Below, piece by piece: positions 7,367-14,781 of a stretch of DNA of 64,000 nt (its first letter is position 1; each line of letters opens with the position of its first letter). This DNA is from RPQJ01 sp041910015. GTDB lineage: Bacteria; Pseudomonadota; Gammaproteobacteria; Steroidobacterales; Steroidobacteraceae. Position numbers and translations under genes: made by a program. Under the pieces are notes generated by a model. It was not told the origin of the DNA. It did no database searches and saw only the letters and a program-made list of their open reading frames with translations. The DNA lies in contig JAYRRR010000021.1 in NCBI GenBank assembly GCA_041910015.1, positions 1 to 64,000 on the forward strand. Direction: 5' to 3'.

Positions 7367-8693
7367 CAGGCTGTTGAAAAACCCATCGACATGACGACGA
7401 CGGCTCTCATGGCGAGGCATTTCCGCGATGGTGAGAGGGTCGTGGCGCCTTTTGCTGCATTTCCGCAGAGGCGTTTTCGCTCTGCGGGAGGTTGGTGAGA
7501 GGGATTCGGCTCATGCCGCAGACACTCTTCCTACGTGGACACAAGTGGTGGAGACAGCGTCAGCCGTGCGACGCGCAGCAGGGCGTAGCAACCGACCGTC
7601 AGGCTGGCGACGAAGCTCACCTTTGCCAGGCTCCGCACCTTCACCTTGCGCATCGGCCGACCGTCCTTGCTCCAGCCGAAGACCTCCTCGACTCGCTTGC
7701 GCAGCTGCTGGCTCACCCGGTAGCCGGCGTGACGCAGCGTGCGCCGATCGAGCGCCGAGCCACCGGTGCGCGCGTCGTTGGCGGCCACGTGCGGGGTGAC
7801 GTTGCGTTCGCGCAGGGCGGTCACAAAGTCGGCGCTGTCGTAAGCCTTGTCGGCGGCCAGCGTGCGGCGGCTGCGCTTGGGCAGCCGGTCAAGCATCGCG
7901 AGGGCGGCTTCGCGTTCGGCGAAGCCGTTCGCCTCGGTCACCTCGACATCGACCGGCAGCCCCGTGCGATGCTCCATCAGCACGTGCTCGAGATAGTGCA
8001 GCTTGGCCGGCGCGCTTTGTGCCTTGCGGTAGAGCTTCGCCTCGGGATCGTGCGGCGCCACGTGCGTCTCGTTCGTGCGCCGCTCGCCGTGGAAGTCCAC
8101 TGCCGGGTTGCGCCCCGGTCCGGGCGGCTCATCGCGCCCGTCGCGCCGGCGCATGCTCTTCACCGCCGCCCACGACTCGATCAGGGTGCCGTCGACCGTG
8201 AAGTGCTCGTTCGACAGCAGCCCGGCCTGGCGGGCCCGGCGCGTCACCCGGCGCAGCAGCTTGCGCGCCACCTTCGCCTCGATCAGCCGCTCGCGGTTCT
8301 TTGTGAACGTCGAGTGGTCCCACACCGGCTCATCGACCGACAGGCCGACGAACCAGCGAAGCAGCAGGTTGTAGTCGAGTTGCTCCATCAGCAGCCGTTC
8401 GCTGCGAATCGAGTACAGCACCTGCAGGACCAACGCCCGCACCAGCCGCTCCGGCGGCACCGAGCTGCGGCCGCCTTCGGCATACACACGGTTGAAGTCC
8501 CGGCTCATCGAAGCCAGCGCCTCGTCCAGCAGCGCCCGCACCGCGCGCAATGGGTGGTTGGCCGCAATCCGGCTCTCCACCGATACGTAGCTGAACAGTC
8601 CGCCCTGCTGAACATCGGCTCCGCGCATCGCGTTCGCCTCAATCAACTGCGATGCTGAATCGTGCCTCATGTGGGGCGTTTTTCAACAGCCTG
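7367..8693 (-). mobile_element. IS5-family insertion sequence, copy 2 (1327 bp), no target duplication
   Basis: Same length and terminal repeat as copy 1: CAGGCTGTTGAAAAA at 7367 and its complement ending at 8693. The flanks differ (TTCG on the left, TTAG on the right), so the 4-bp duplication seen at copy 1 is absent. That implies recombination or deletion at one side after insertion. It lies in the same orientation as copy 1, 863 bp away. Confidence 0.9.
7531..8670 (-). CDS. IS5-family transposase, copy 2
   Basis: 379 residues, complete and about 91% identical to the transposase at 5341-6480. It has the same domains: an IS5-type N-terminal domain with VSVESRIAANHPLR and the DDE core with HFTVDGTLIESW, LAADKAYDSADF and RVEEVFGWSKDGRP. 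No frameshift or stop interrupts it. Differences cluster in the C-terminal third. Both copies could be active on each other because their terminal repeats match. Confidence 0.93.
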   Translation of the reverse strand: MRHDSASQLIEANAMRGADVQQGGLFSYVSVESRIAANHPLRAVRALLDEALASMSRDFNRVYAEGGRSSVPPERLVRALVLQVLYSIRSERLLMEQLDYNLLLRWFVGLSVDEPVWDHSTFTKNRERLIEAKVARKLLRRVTRRARQAGLLSNEHFTVDGTLIESWAAVKSMRRRDGRDEPPGPGRNPAVDFHGERRTNETHVAPHDPEAKLYRKAQSAPAKLHYLEHVLMEHRTGLPVDVEVTEANGFAEREAALAMLDRLPKRSRRTLAADKAYDSADFVTALRERNVTPHVAANDARTGGSALDRRTLRHAGYRVSQQLRKRVEEVFGWSKDGRPMRKVKVRSLAKVSFVASLTVGCYALLRVARLTLSPPLVST

Positions 8694-8900
8694 TTAGGGA
8701 CTACCCCTAATACGAATGGGTGACCTGTCGCGGATCCGCCGGAGTGGCCCAGGGTGCGGGATTGGGGAGCGGCCATGGGGCAGGGCCGGCGCGTCACCCG
8801 GGGCGAGAGGGGAGTCCGCTCGTTCCAGGTTGTTCGCCATCCATCGGCTGTCTCTGCCGCAGCCAACCGACTCGGCTGGGCGGACTCGCCGGCCGGGCCA
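8694..8900. other. Intergenic flank of IS copy 2, no gene seen
   Basis: About 200 bases between the element and the higBA promoter. No frame has protein-like composition and no repeat or RNA was recognised. Confidence 0.4.
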
Positions 8901-8935
8901 TTGTGAGAATTACTGGGTTCCGATAACATCGGAAA
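8901..8935 (+). promoter_or_regulatory. higBA promoter and operator
   Basis: TTGTGA at 8901-8906 and TAACAT at 8924-8929, 17 bp apart, make a good sigma-70-type promoter. A perfect inverted repeat, TTCCGAT (8918-8924) and ATCGGAA (8928-8934) with a 3-nt centre, overlaps the -10 element. It is a natural operator for the HigA repressor or HigBA complex. Transcription would begin close to the ATG of higB at 8936, giving a leaderless or nearly leaderless message. Confidence 0.6.
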
Positions 8936-9226
8936 ATGATCGAAAGCTTCGGTAACGTGCTGGCGGAGGACTTGTTCTTCGATCGCCAGACGAGGGCGAC
9001 ACGGCGTTTCCCGGCCGAACTGCGGCGGGCGGCGCGGCGCAAAGTACTGTATCTGCACGACGCCGCGGTGCTCGACGACCTGCGGGTGCCGCCGGGCAAT
9101 CGTTTGGAGGCGCTCAAGGGACGTATGAAAGGGTTCCACTCGATCAGAGTCAATGATCAGTGGCGTGTTGTGTTCCGGTGGGAGCACGGCAGCGCGTTCG
9201 ATGTTGCAGTGGTTGATTACCACTGA
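8936..9226 (+). CDS. higB: HigB-type toxin (RelE superfamily mRNA interferase)
   Basis: 96 residues beginning MIESF, the usual start of this family (MIKSF). The RelE-like fold is visible: KVLYLHDAAVLDDLRVPPGNRL, then LKGRMKGFHSIRVNDQWRVVFRW, then DVAVVDYH at the end. The R-V-N-x-Q-W-R-V-x-F-x-W block is the hallmark of HigB/plasmid killer proteins. HigB cleaves mRNA on the ribosome until bound by HigA. Toxin precedes antitoxin, the order typical for higBA, with a 19-nt gap to the next start. No Shine-Dalgarno sequence precedes the ATG, matching the predicted leaderless promoter. Confidence 0.92.
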   Translation: MIESFGNVLAEDLFFDRQTRATRRFPAELRRAARRKVLYLHDAAVLDDLRVPPGNRLEALKGRMKGFHSIRVNDQWRVVFRWEHGSAFDVAVVDYH

Positions 9227-9245
9227 GTGTATGGAGGGTATCAGG

Positions 9246-9527
9246 ATGGCCACGAAGCGTTCCTTTCAGCCGGTGAATCCGATTCACCCCGGGGAGATGC
9301 TGCTCGAGGAGTTCCTGCGACCGGCGGGCAAGACGCAGACCGAGTTCGCGCAGGCACTCGGCTGGACCAAGGCGCGGCTCAACGAACTCATCAAGGGAAA
9401 GCGTGGCGTCACCGCCGAGGCGGCGCTCGATCTGGCGGAGGCACTGGGTACGTCGCCGCGGCTATGGATGAATCTGCAGGCGACCTTCGACCTCGCCGAG
9501 GCGGTGCGCAGGAGGAAGGCGGCGTAG
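9246..9527 (+). CDS. higA: HigA-type antitoxin (XRE-family repressor)
   Basis: 93 residues from ATG 9246, preceded by GGAGGG at 9232-9237. It shows the HigA signature PVNPIHPGEMLLEEFL, then a helix-turn-helix TQTEFAQALGWTKARLNELI followed by KGKRGVTAEAALDLAEALGTS and the closing W-M-N-L-Q-x-x-x-D-L. HigA neutralises HigB and represses the operon, probably by binding the palindrome at 8918-8934. Translation frames and spacing give a normal two-gene operon. Confidence 0.93.
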   Translation: MATKRSFQPVNPIHPGEMLLEEFLRPAGKTQTEFAQALGWTKARLNELIKGKRGVTAEAALDLAEALGTSPRLWMNLQATFDLAEAVRRRKAA

Positions 9528-9718
9528 CGCGGGTTTCGGACGTAGTTCGGTCGCGATGCGCCGACGCCCTTGCGCTTCTTGAACTTACAGCGTGGTTCGG
9601 TCGGCGCCGGTGCCCGGGGTTCGGTATGGGCTCGGTCGGCGTGGGCGGTTCGGTCGGCCCGTCGAGAACTCGTTCCGATTCTTCGCCTTTCTCACGCCGA
9701 ACCCGGCTCTCCGAGCTA

Positions 9719-9763
9719 CTGAAAATCCGCGTGTCGATGGTTCGATTCCGTCCCTGGCCACCA
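9719..9763 (+). tRNA. tRNA-Phe 3' fragment, probable island attachment site
   Basis: The sequence runs from the anticodon loop (CT-GAA-AA, anticodon GAA at 9721-9723) through the 3' anticodon stem TCCGC, variable loop GTGTC, T arm GATGG-TTCGATT-CCGTC and acceptor CCTGGCC to ACCA ending at 9763. It matches the 3' half of a bacterial tRNA-Phe. The 5' half is missing: bases before 9719 cannot pair with the anticodon stem. Tyrosine-recombinase islands use tRNA 3' halves as attB and leave such a fragment at the far end. By its polarity, the island would extend to the left, with an intact tRNA-Phe at its other end outside the window. Confidence 0.75.
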
Positions 9764-9765
9764 CT

Positions 9766-10023
9766 CTATTCAAGGTATTGCGTCCTGACCAATTCAGCGA
9801 CTTCGAGGTTCCGCGGGTCGAGTGTTGCAACCAGATCCGCATGGACGAGCGGCGCAGGTACGACATCCGGCCACCGTGGGTCCGTCGGGAACTTCCAGAA
9901 GGCATCCAGAATTTCGATGTTGCCCTTCAGATCAGCGCGCAGCCGATACCTCTCGGCGGCCGTGGCGATGAACTGCTTTGTCATGTTGGGGCGAACATAG
10001 AGCGTGCAGGTCACCGGCTTCAG
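9766..10023 (-). pseudogene. AbiEi-type antitoxin, C-terminal fragment
   Basis: About 85 residues, read toward the tRNA fragment. The ending (GNIEILDAFWKFPTDP, then APLVHADLVATLDPRNLEVAELV) is the conserved tail of type IV AbiEi-like antitoxins, in which L-V-x-A-D-L-x-A-T-x-D-x-R-N-x-E is typical. The N-terminal winged helix is missing: upstream of about 10023 the frame enters antisense IS91-like sequence. No AbiEii toxin gene is seen. It is a decayed remnant left in an island hotspot. Confidence 0.55.
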
Positions 10024-10059
10024 GTGATTTGTCAGTTTGTCTGCTGCGACTCCCGCGCC

Positions 10060-10241
10060 CCGGAAAGCGCCGGTGCCCAGGCCCGCGCCCACCTGAGGCG
10101 ATACCACGGCGTGTTCGCCATCGACCTCGAGGTCTGTCGGCAATGCGGCGGACGGCTGCGCGTCATCGCCAGCATCGAGCAACCGGCGCTCATTGAACGG
10201 TTCCTCGGGCACCTCGGCCGTGCGGCCGGCGCCGGAGAATG
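10060..10241 (+). pseudogene. IS91-family transposase, C-terminal fragment
   Basis: Reading frame one gives RAHLRRYHGVFAIDLEVC, then RQCGGRLRVIASIEQPALIE, then RFLGHLGR. This is the C-terminal zinc-knuckle and tail region of IS91/ISCR-type Y2 transposases (C-P-Q-C-G-G-x-L-x-V-I-A-x-I-E-x-P-x-V-I-E-x-I-L-x-H-L). The catalytic Tyr region is absent and the frame has no start of its own, so it is a relic. IS91-type elements move by rolling circle and pick up neighbouring genes, which could explain the patchwork here. Confidence 0.6.
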
Positions 10242-10410
10242 CGGCGACGACGGACAGACGGCCGCGGCGGGCGACGGTCTGCGAGGTCATGGCCGATTGT
10301 AGCGTTCCGGTGCTTGCGCCGGGGTGCGCCCACCGGTCGCGCCGGGCGGTTGCGCCACGCCCGAGGCGCAAGTATGCTTCCAATCAGATTGATTAGGAGT
10401 GACTCAACTC

Positions 10411-10683
10411 ATGACAACCCGAGTCGTGACAGCGCATCTGCCGAAGGAACTGGCCGAGAAGCTGGATGGGTTGGCGGATCAACTCGACCGGCCGCGCGGG
10501 TGGCTGGTCAAGGAAGCGGTCGAGGCGTATGTCGGCCTCGCCGAGGAACGACGACGCGAAACACTCGCCGCGCTCGAGGAAGTGGATACCGGTCGAACCG
10601 TGGATCACGCCGAAGTGGAGGCATGGGTTGCCAGCCTCGGCCGAGCGAAGAAGCCCAGGGCGCGCAGCAAGCGCGCGGATTGA
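10411..10683 (+). CDS. ParD/RelB-like ribbon-helix-helix antitoxin
   Basis: 90 residues from ATG 10411; an in-frame GTG at 10399 is possible, but it overlaps the ribosome site AGGAGT (10394-10399) that serves the ATG. The N-terminus TTRVVTAHLPKELAEKLDGLADQ followed by RPRGWLVKEAVEAYV is a ribbon-helix-helix DNA-binding motif. The C-terminal arm (EEVDTGRTVDHAEVEAWVAS) is the toxin-binding segment seen in ParD/RelB proteins. It pairs with the toxin gene starting 5 nt after its stop and probably represses its own operon. Confidence 0.88.
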   Translation: MTTRVVTAHLPKELAEKLDGLADQLDRPRGWLVKEAVEAYVGLAEERRRETLAALEEVDTGRTVDHAEVEAWVASLGRAKKPRARSKRAD

Positions 10684-10687
10684 AGTC

Positions 10688-10966
10688 GTGGCGCTGCGTT
10701 GGGCGCAGGCGGCCTGTGCCGACCTGCGACGGATTCACGAGTTCCTGGAACCCGTCATCGCGGTGGCAGCGGCGCGCGTCGTTCGTGCAGTGGCAAGCAG
10801 GGTGCGGCGCATCCCTGCACAGCCGCGCCTGGGCGAGAAGCTCCCCGGCTTCGAGAACCGCGAGGTGCGCCGCGTGCTCATCCAGAGGTACGAAGTGCGT
10901 TACGAGGTCGCCGGGTCCGACATCCATGTCCTGCGGGTTTTCCACACCCGTGAGGATCGCCCGTAG
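10688..10966 (+). CDS. ParE-like toxin (RelE/ParE superfamily)
   Basis: 92 residues if started at GTG 10688, just after the antitoxin stop; an ATT at 10679 overlapping the antitoxin is the alternative. It reads VALRWAQAACADLRRIHEFL, then AAARVVRAVASRVRRI, then GEKLPGFENREVRRVLIQRYEVRYEVAGSDIHVLRVFHTRE, the normal ParE/RelE layout ending with the V-x-x-x-H-x-R-E strand. ParE proteins poison gyrase and RelE relatives cleave mRNA; which activity applies here cannot be told. Translation is probably coupled to the antitoxin. Confidence 0.85.
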   Translation: MALRWAQAACADLRRIHEFLEPVIAVAAARVVRAVASRVRRIPAQPRLGEKLPGFENREVRRVLIQRYEVRYEVAGSDIHVLRVFHTREDRP

Positions 10967-10991
10967 GAATCGCAACCTGACAACCGGCGTT

Positions 10992-11297
10992 TCAAGTCCT
11001 CAGCAACGCCTGGTTCTCCAGGAACCAGGCGTACGTCTGCGCCAGCCCTTCCTCCAACCGGACAGTCGGGCGCCACCCCAACCCCAGCAGCCGGCTCACG
11101 TCGAGCAGCTTTCGCGGCGTGCCGTCCGGCTTCGTGGCATCGAAGCTCAAGCGCCCCTCGTAACCCACCACACGCGCCACCATCGTGGCGAGCTCGCGGA
11201 TCGTCAGGTCCTCGCCCCAGCCGACGTTGACCGGCGGCTCGTCCGCATACCGCTCCATGAGATAGAGCAGCGCATCGGCCAGGTCGTCCACGTGCAG
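10992..11297 (-). pseudogene. fcl: GDP-L-fucose synthase, C-terminal fragment
   Basis: About 100 residues: LHVDDLADALLYLMERYADE, then VNVGWGEDLTIRELATMVARVVGYEG, then KPDGTPRKLLDVSRLLGLGW. This is the C-terminal third of Fcl/WcaG, the epimerase-reductase that finishes GDP-L-fucose. The NADP-binding and catalytic parts are gone. The piece is fused in a different frame to a gmd fragment at about 11298, so the two adjacent genes of a surface-polysaccharide locus were joined by deletion. Nonfunctional. Confidence 0.8.
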
Positions 11298-11765
11298 GTG
11301 TGATGACGAAGTCTTCCGCCTGGTCCTGCTGCAGCATCAGCCATTGCGCCTCGATGTAGTCACGGGCGTGGCCCCAGTCGCAGCGCGAGTCGAGGTTGCC
11401 GAGGTAGACGCAGTCCTGCAGCCCCTGCGTCAGGCGGGCGAGGCCGCGAGTGATTTTGCGGATGACGAAAGTCTCGCAGCGGATCGGGGACTCGTGGTTG
11501 AACAGGATGCCGTTGCAGGCAAACAGTCCGTACGCCTCGCGGTAATTGACCGTGATCCAGTAGGCGTACACCTTGGCCGCGCCGTAGGGCGAGCGCGGAT
11601 AGAAAGGAGTCGTCTCGCGCTGCGGGGTTTCCTGCACCTTGCCGAACATCTCGGAGGTCGATGCCTGGTGGAACCGCGTGCGGCGCTCCAGGCCCAGGAT
11701 GCGGATGGCCTCCAGGATGCGAGGCGTTCCCAACGCATCGGCGTTCGTCGGATGCGCTGCTGCTG
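11298..11765 (-). pseudogene. gmd: GDP-mannose 4,6-dehydratase, internal fragment
   Basis: Reads NADALGTPRILEAIRILGLE, then RFHQASTSEMFGKVQETP, then YPRSPYGAAKVYAYWITVNY, then CNGILFNHESPIR, then DWGHARDYIEAQWLMLQQ and EDFVI before the break. It keeps the Gmd active-site region (S-T-S-E and the Y-x-x-x-K of YGAAK), but lacks the N-terminal Rossmann motif and the C-terminus. Beyond about 11765 the homology stops abruptly. Together with the fcl fragment it is the ruin of a GDP-fucose pathway. Confidence 0.85.
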
Positions 11766-11948
11766 CGAGATCGCGCGGCTTCGTCGCGGCATCCAGGGCC
11801 GTCAGTTGCAGCCCTGGCTTGGAGACAACGGTCGCTCGACCGCACCGTGGGCGACCTCCTCATGGAGGACACCGTGCCCAGTGGTGCAACGACCGGGTTT
11901 CGGATCGCAGCGCATCTGGCGCCGCTGGCCTGATCGTTCGATAGAATT
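11766..11948. other. Intergenic stretch without supported gene
   Basis: About 180 bases between the gmd fragment and the coiled-coil gene. The boundary between the accessory region and more regular chromosome falls about here. No RNA or repeat was recognised. Confidence 0.4.
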
Positions 11949-11972
11949 GCCGAGGGGAATATTACCCTCGGC
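11949..11972 (-). terminator. Hairpin at the end of the coiled-coil gene
   Basis: A perfect 8-bp stem, GCCGAGGG and CCCTCGGC, with an 8-nt loop that contains the TAA stop of the gene at 11962-12711. On the minus strand it is followed by AATTCTAT rather than a run of T, so it may act as a weak terminator or as a 3' end protecting hairpin. Confidence 0.45.
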
Positions 11973-12711
11973 GTTGATTCGACCGTGCCTCCGCCGGCTG
12001 CTCGATGGCTTCCAGCAGCTTGGTATCCAGATCGGCAATCTCCGGCAGGGTCTTCGCATCCTCGACCAGCGGCTTGAGCTGCTCGTGCAGCTTCAGCGAG
12101 AGCGCGTGCAGGTCGCGATAGCGGCTCACCAGGGTCGCGCCATTCGCCACCAGGTCCGCCAGCTTCTGATCCTGCTGGCGCTTTTCGGTGCGCAGCGTAT
12201 TCAGCGTGGACTCGATCTGGCGACGCGCATCGGCTTCTTCCTGCTTCTGCTTCTTGAACGCGTTCATCTTCTTCAGGACGTTCGCGGGCGTGTCGGCCAG
12301 CGCCGTGTTGATCGCCTTGAGCGACTTTTCGCTCGCGGACAGCCGCTCCTTGACCTTCTGCAGTTCCGTCGCGGCGGCGGCGCGCTGGTTGGCCATCTGC
12401 TGAACCGCGCCCTCGTGCGCGGCCTTCGCCTCGGCGGCCGCCTTCTGGGCAATCGCCAGCTCCTGCTCGCTCGCGGCCAGCTTCTTCTCGAGCGCGGTGA
12501 TGGCGCTCGCCGCCTCGTTCTTCGCGTTCGCGAGTTCGGTATCCGCCTTGGCGACCTTCTTCAGCGCGGCTTCCAGCGTTTCCTTCAGTTCTTCCTGGCT
12601 GCACTCGGGGTCCAGCTTGAGCGCCTCGGTGGCCGCCCGCATCAGGATCTGCTTGCTGATGGCGAGATCTTTCCAGACTTTCAACTGAAGGTCGTGTTGC
12701 GCTTGGCTCAC
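11962..12711 (-). CDS. Cytoplasmic coiled-coil protein of unknown function
   Basis: 249 residues, almost all helical. After a short head (SQAQHDLQLKVWKDLAISKQ) comes a long heptad region rich in Ala, Lys, Glu and Gln from about residue 45 to 200 (ALEKKLAASEQELAIAQKAA and similar), then HEQLKPLVEDAKTLPEIADL and a polar tail. No signal peptide or membrane segment is seen. The length and composition suit a structural or scaffolding protein. The family is not recognised. It has its own hairpin at the 3' end and no operon partner. Confidence 0.75.
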   Translation of the reverse strand: MSQAQHDLQLKVWKDLAISKQILMRAATEALKLDPECSQEELKETLEAALKKVAKADTELANAKNEAASAITALEKKLAASEQELAIAQKAAAEAKAAHEGAVQQMANQRAAAATELQKVKERLSASEKSLKAINTALADTPANVLKKMNAFKKQKQEEADARRQIESTLNTLRTEKRQQDQKLADLVANGATLVSRYRDLHALSLKLHEQLKPLVEDAKTLPEIADLDTKLLEAIEQPAEARSNQRRG

Positions 12712-12876
12712 TGCTTTCCTCGCGGGCTATGGAATGGATGGTTCATAACCCCCTATTCTAACCCAGAGCCCGGCAGGCCGTGGCAGGTCGCATCCAGATC
12801 CGTTGGGTTGTCGTGGGGAGGGGGGGGTGGCCCCCTGGCGCGCGGCGGGGACCCTGCCGGCCGCCGATTTCAGCCA

Positions 12877-12890
12877 GGCAGGGCCCTGCC
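12877..12890. repeat. 14-bp perfect palindrome in GC-rich spacer
   Basis: GGCAGGGCCCTGCC lies between the coiled-coil gene and the lipoprotein gene, and CCCTGCCGG also occurs nearby at 12852. With no T run it is more likely a repeat or a weak 3' hairpin of the minus-strand lipoprotein message than a strong terminator. Confidence 0.35.
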
Positions 12891-12919
12891 GGGCCAAGGC
12901 ACCGCCGGGCAGTGGGCCG

Positions 12920-14374
12920 TCAGTCTTCGGGCGGCTCGTCGAACAGGTGCAGGATGTTCTGGTACTTCTCGACGTACCACCGGTTCTCGTTGTTGTACCG
13001 TGGAATTGCCAGGGGGCGCACGCGGCCGGCATCCTCTGTCCAGAGGCAGGGGCAGGTCACTCGATAACCCGGCGGCTGCTCTCCAGGAGCGCGCAGGTCT
13101 TCGGGATTCACGCCCATGTTCTTCATGACGCCGTAGAGCCTGGCGACGTTCCGGGGCCCGCCGTTGTACGCGGCCACCGGGAAGATGCCGAGCACCTCCG
13201 GGTTGTCGCGATACGGTTCCCGAATCTCGGATCGCATCTGGGACAGCTCGATGTCGAACAGGCAGATCGCGGCCTTCATGGCATTCAGCAGGTTCGTGGC
13301 GCCGCGCTCGAAGTCCGGGTCGAGCTTCGCCCCGGGGCAGCGCCTGACGACCAGCGCATAGGTGCCGTTCCCTCTCCTGTTCGTGAACTGCATGGGGCCG
13401 AGCGCCTTGGCGCTCGAGACACTGTACCGGTACGCCTCCTCGCGCTTCAGACCGTAGTGGCTCAGCACGTCGTCGAAGGCGGTGGTGCCCCTCGTCAGGA
13501 AGTCGGCGTCGTCGGTCTGTTCGATGACGGCGAGCGTCGTGATGACCGCGGCGGGCACGACGTCCGCGAGCAGCGATCCCGGAAAGGCCATGCTGGGTAC
13601 GTTGGCCGCGCGCAATTGCTCGATGGCCTTCTGCGCCGTGCCGAGCAGGAATTCCTTGCCGTCCGTGACGAACGTCGGATCGAGCGTGTCCTCGTTCGAC
13701 GGCAGATACACGATGGGCGTCGCGGTCCGGACGACGTCTCGCCACCGCTTCTTCGCGACCAGCGCGCTGTCGAAGACAGGGAATTTCCGGCCATAGACCT
13801 TCAGCGGCTCGCCGTCTCTGGAAAACGCGAACATCAGCCGTTCGGCGCCCGTGCCTCTGACGTGCCTCGCCGTCACGCCAGGCGTGCGCAACAGAAACGG
13901 CAGCGGCCTTCTTCCCGGCCGCCACTTGACCGGCGGGCGCGGAATCTCGATGTGCACGATCGACCATTCCTTCTTTGCGTCGCTCCACAGCGCGAACGCG
14001 ACCGGGCGGCCACGCAGCACCTCGCGTCTGCCCTTGCCCGTGAAGACATACTGGAGTTCGACGTTACGAAGCCGGGTCTGGGCCTCGGCGACGAGATCGA
14101 GGATCACTTCGTGTCGTTCGCGCGTGGCTTCCACCACCACTTCTTCGATCGCGCTGGCGGGCGGCGCGGGCTGCGGCCGCTCCGACCCGGCCACGGCCAG
14201 CGGCACTTCTCCATCGGCGGTTTCGTCGTCCTTGAGACCCTCTTCGGGTTCCGGCGGCAGCGACAGGTCTTCGCCCGCGAGGACGGGTTCCGGTTCCTCC
14301 ACCGTGCCGCCTGTGTTTGTGCACGCAGCGCAAGCCAGGACGGCGAAGATCGGGAGGACCTTCAGGAATCGCAT
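12920..14374 (-). CDS. Lipoprotein with lytic-transglycosylase-like domain
   Basis: 484 residues from ATG 14374, chosen because MRFLKVLPIFAVLACAACTN is a lipoprotein signal peptide with a likely cleavage at LAC or CAAC. An acidic Pro-rich linker follows. The middle (about residues 80-270) is unrecognised. The C-terminal part (about 320-440) resembles SLT-type murein transglycosylases: REEAYRYSVSSAKALGPMQF corresponds to the E-S-x-G-x-M-Q segment and FPVAAYNGGPRNVARLYG to the A-Y-N-G-G motif. Such enzymes cut the glycan strands of peptidoglycan from the periplasmic face. The catalytic Glu assignment (first E or second E of REEAY) is uncertain. Confidence 0.7.
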   Translation of the reverse strand: MRFLKVLPIFAVLACAACTNTGGTVEEPEPVLAGEDLSLPPEPEEGLKDDETADGEVPLAVAGSERPQPAPPASAIEEVVVEATRERHEVILDLVAEAQTRLRNVELQYVFTGKGRREVLRGRPVAFALWSDAKKEWSIVHIEIPRPPVKWRPGRRPLPFLLRTPGVTARHVRGTGAERLMFAFSRDGEPLKVYGRKFPVFDSALVAKKRWRDVVRTATPIVYLPSNEDTLDPTFVTDGKEFLLGTAQKAIEQLRAANVPSMAFPGSLLADVVPAAVITTLAVIEQTDDADFLTRGTTAFDDVLSHYGLKREEAYRYSVSSAKALGPMQFTNRRGNGTYALVVRRCPGAKLDPDFERGATNLLNAMKAAICLFDIELSQMRSEIREPYRDNPEVLGIFPVAAYNGGPRNVARLYGVMKNMGVNPEDLRAPGEQPPGYRVTCPCLWTEDAGRVRPLAIPRYNNENRWYVEKYQNILHLFDEPPED

Positions 14375-14781
14375 ATGAGAGGCATTTCTCGCACGCTGCC
14401 CTGCGGGCATCAGAACGATCAACGACTATATTCGGTCTGATTCGGTTTCGCGAGAAGCCCCGACTGCGCGGCTCGGCGACGGTGGCAGCGACGTGCACTG
14501 CGCCGACGCATGGACCGTTGCAGAGATCGCTGTACGAGCCCCGTCGGCCTTGATCACGATGCCGGTGCCGACGTTGGCTGCGTCGTCAAGGGGCTTGACG
14601 TCGAGGGTCCCTTCTGTGATCGTCGATACGGCAGAGGGCATCGAAGCCACTGCGCGGTCGGTTCGACGGGTCCGAAGCCATCGCGATCCTGCTCGACGGG
14701 ACGCGTCTCGATCATCAATTCAATGCAACCGGGCACTGGCGACCAGTCAGTGCCTCGATCATGGAACCGAGGGGAGAGGAA
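14375..14781. other. Divergent intergenic region between lipoprotein and TonB receptor
   Basis: About 400 bases that must contain the promoters of both flanking genes. A short minus-strand frame at 14426-14650 has some protein-like composition (TLDVKPLDDAANVGTGIVIK) but neither a ribosome site nor a recognised domain. No RNA was recognised. Confidence 0.4.

Noticed and set aside
5177..8693. The two IS5 copies as a composite transposon
   Set aside because: The outer flanks are CTAA and TTAG, not a direct repeat, the copies differ by about 9% in protein, and the DNA between them carries only gene fragments.
9585..9905. Minus-strand frame giving ARDGIEPSTRGFS
   Set aside because: That peptide is the well-known chance translation of the complement of a tRNA 3' end; here it marks the tRNA-Phe fragment, not a gene.
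14426..14650. Short minus-strand frame between the lipoprotein and TonB receptor genes
   Set aside because: Composition is somewhat protein-like, but there is no start signal and no known domain; kept only as an intergenic note.
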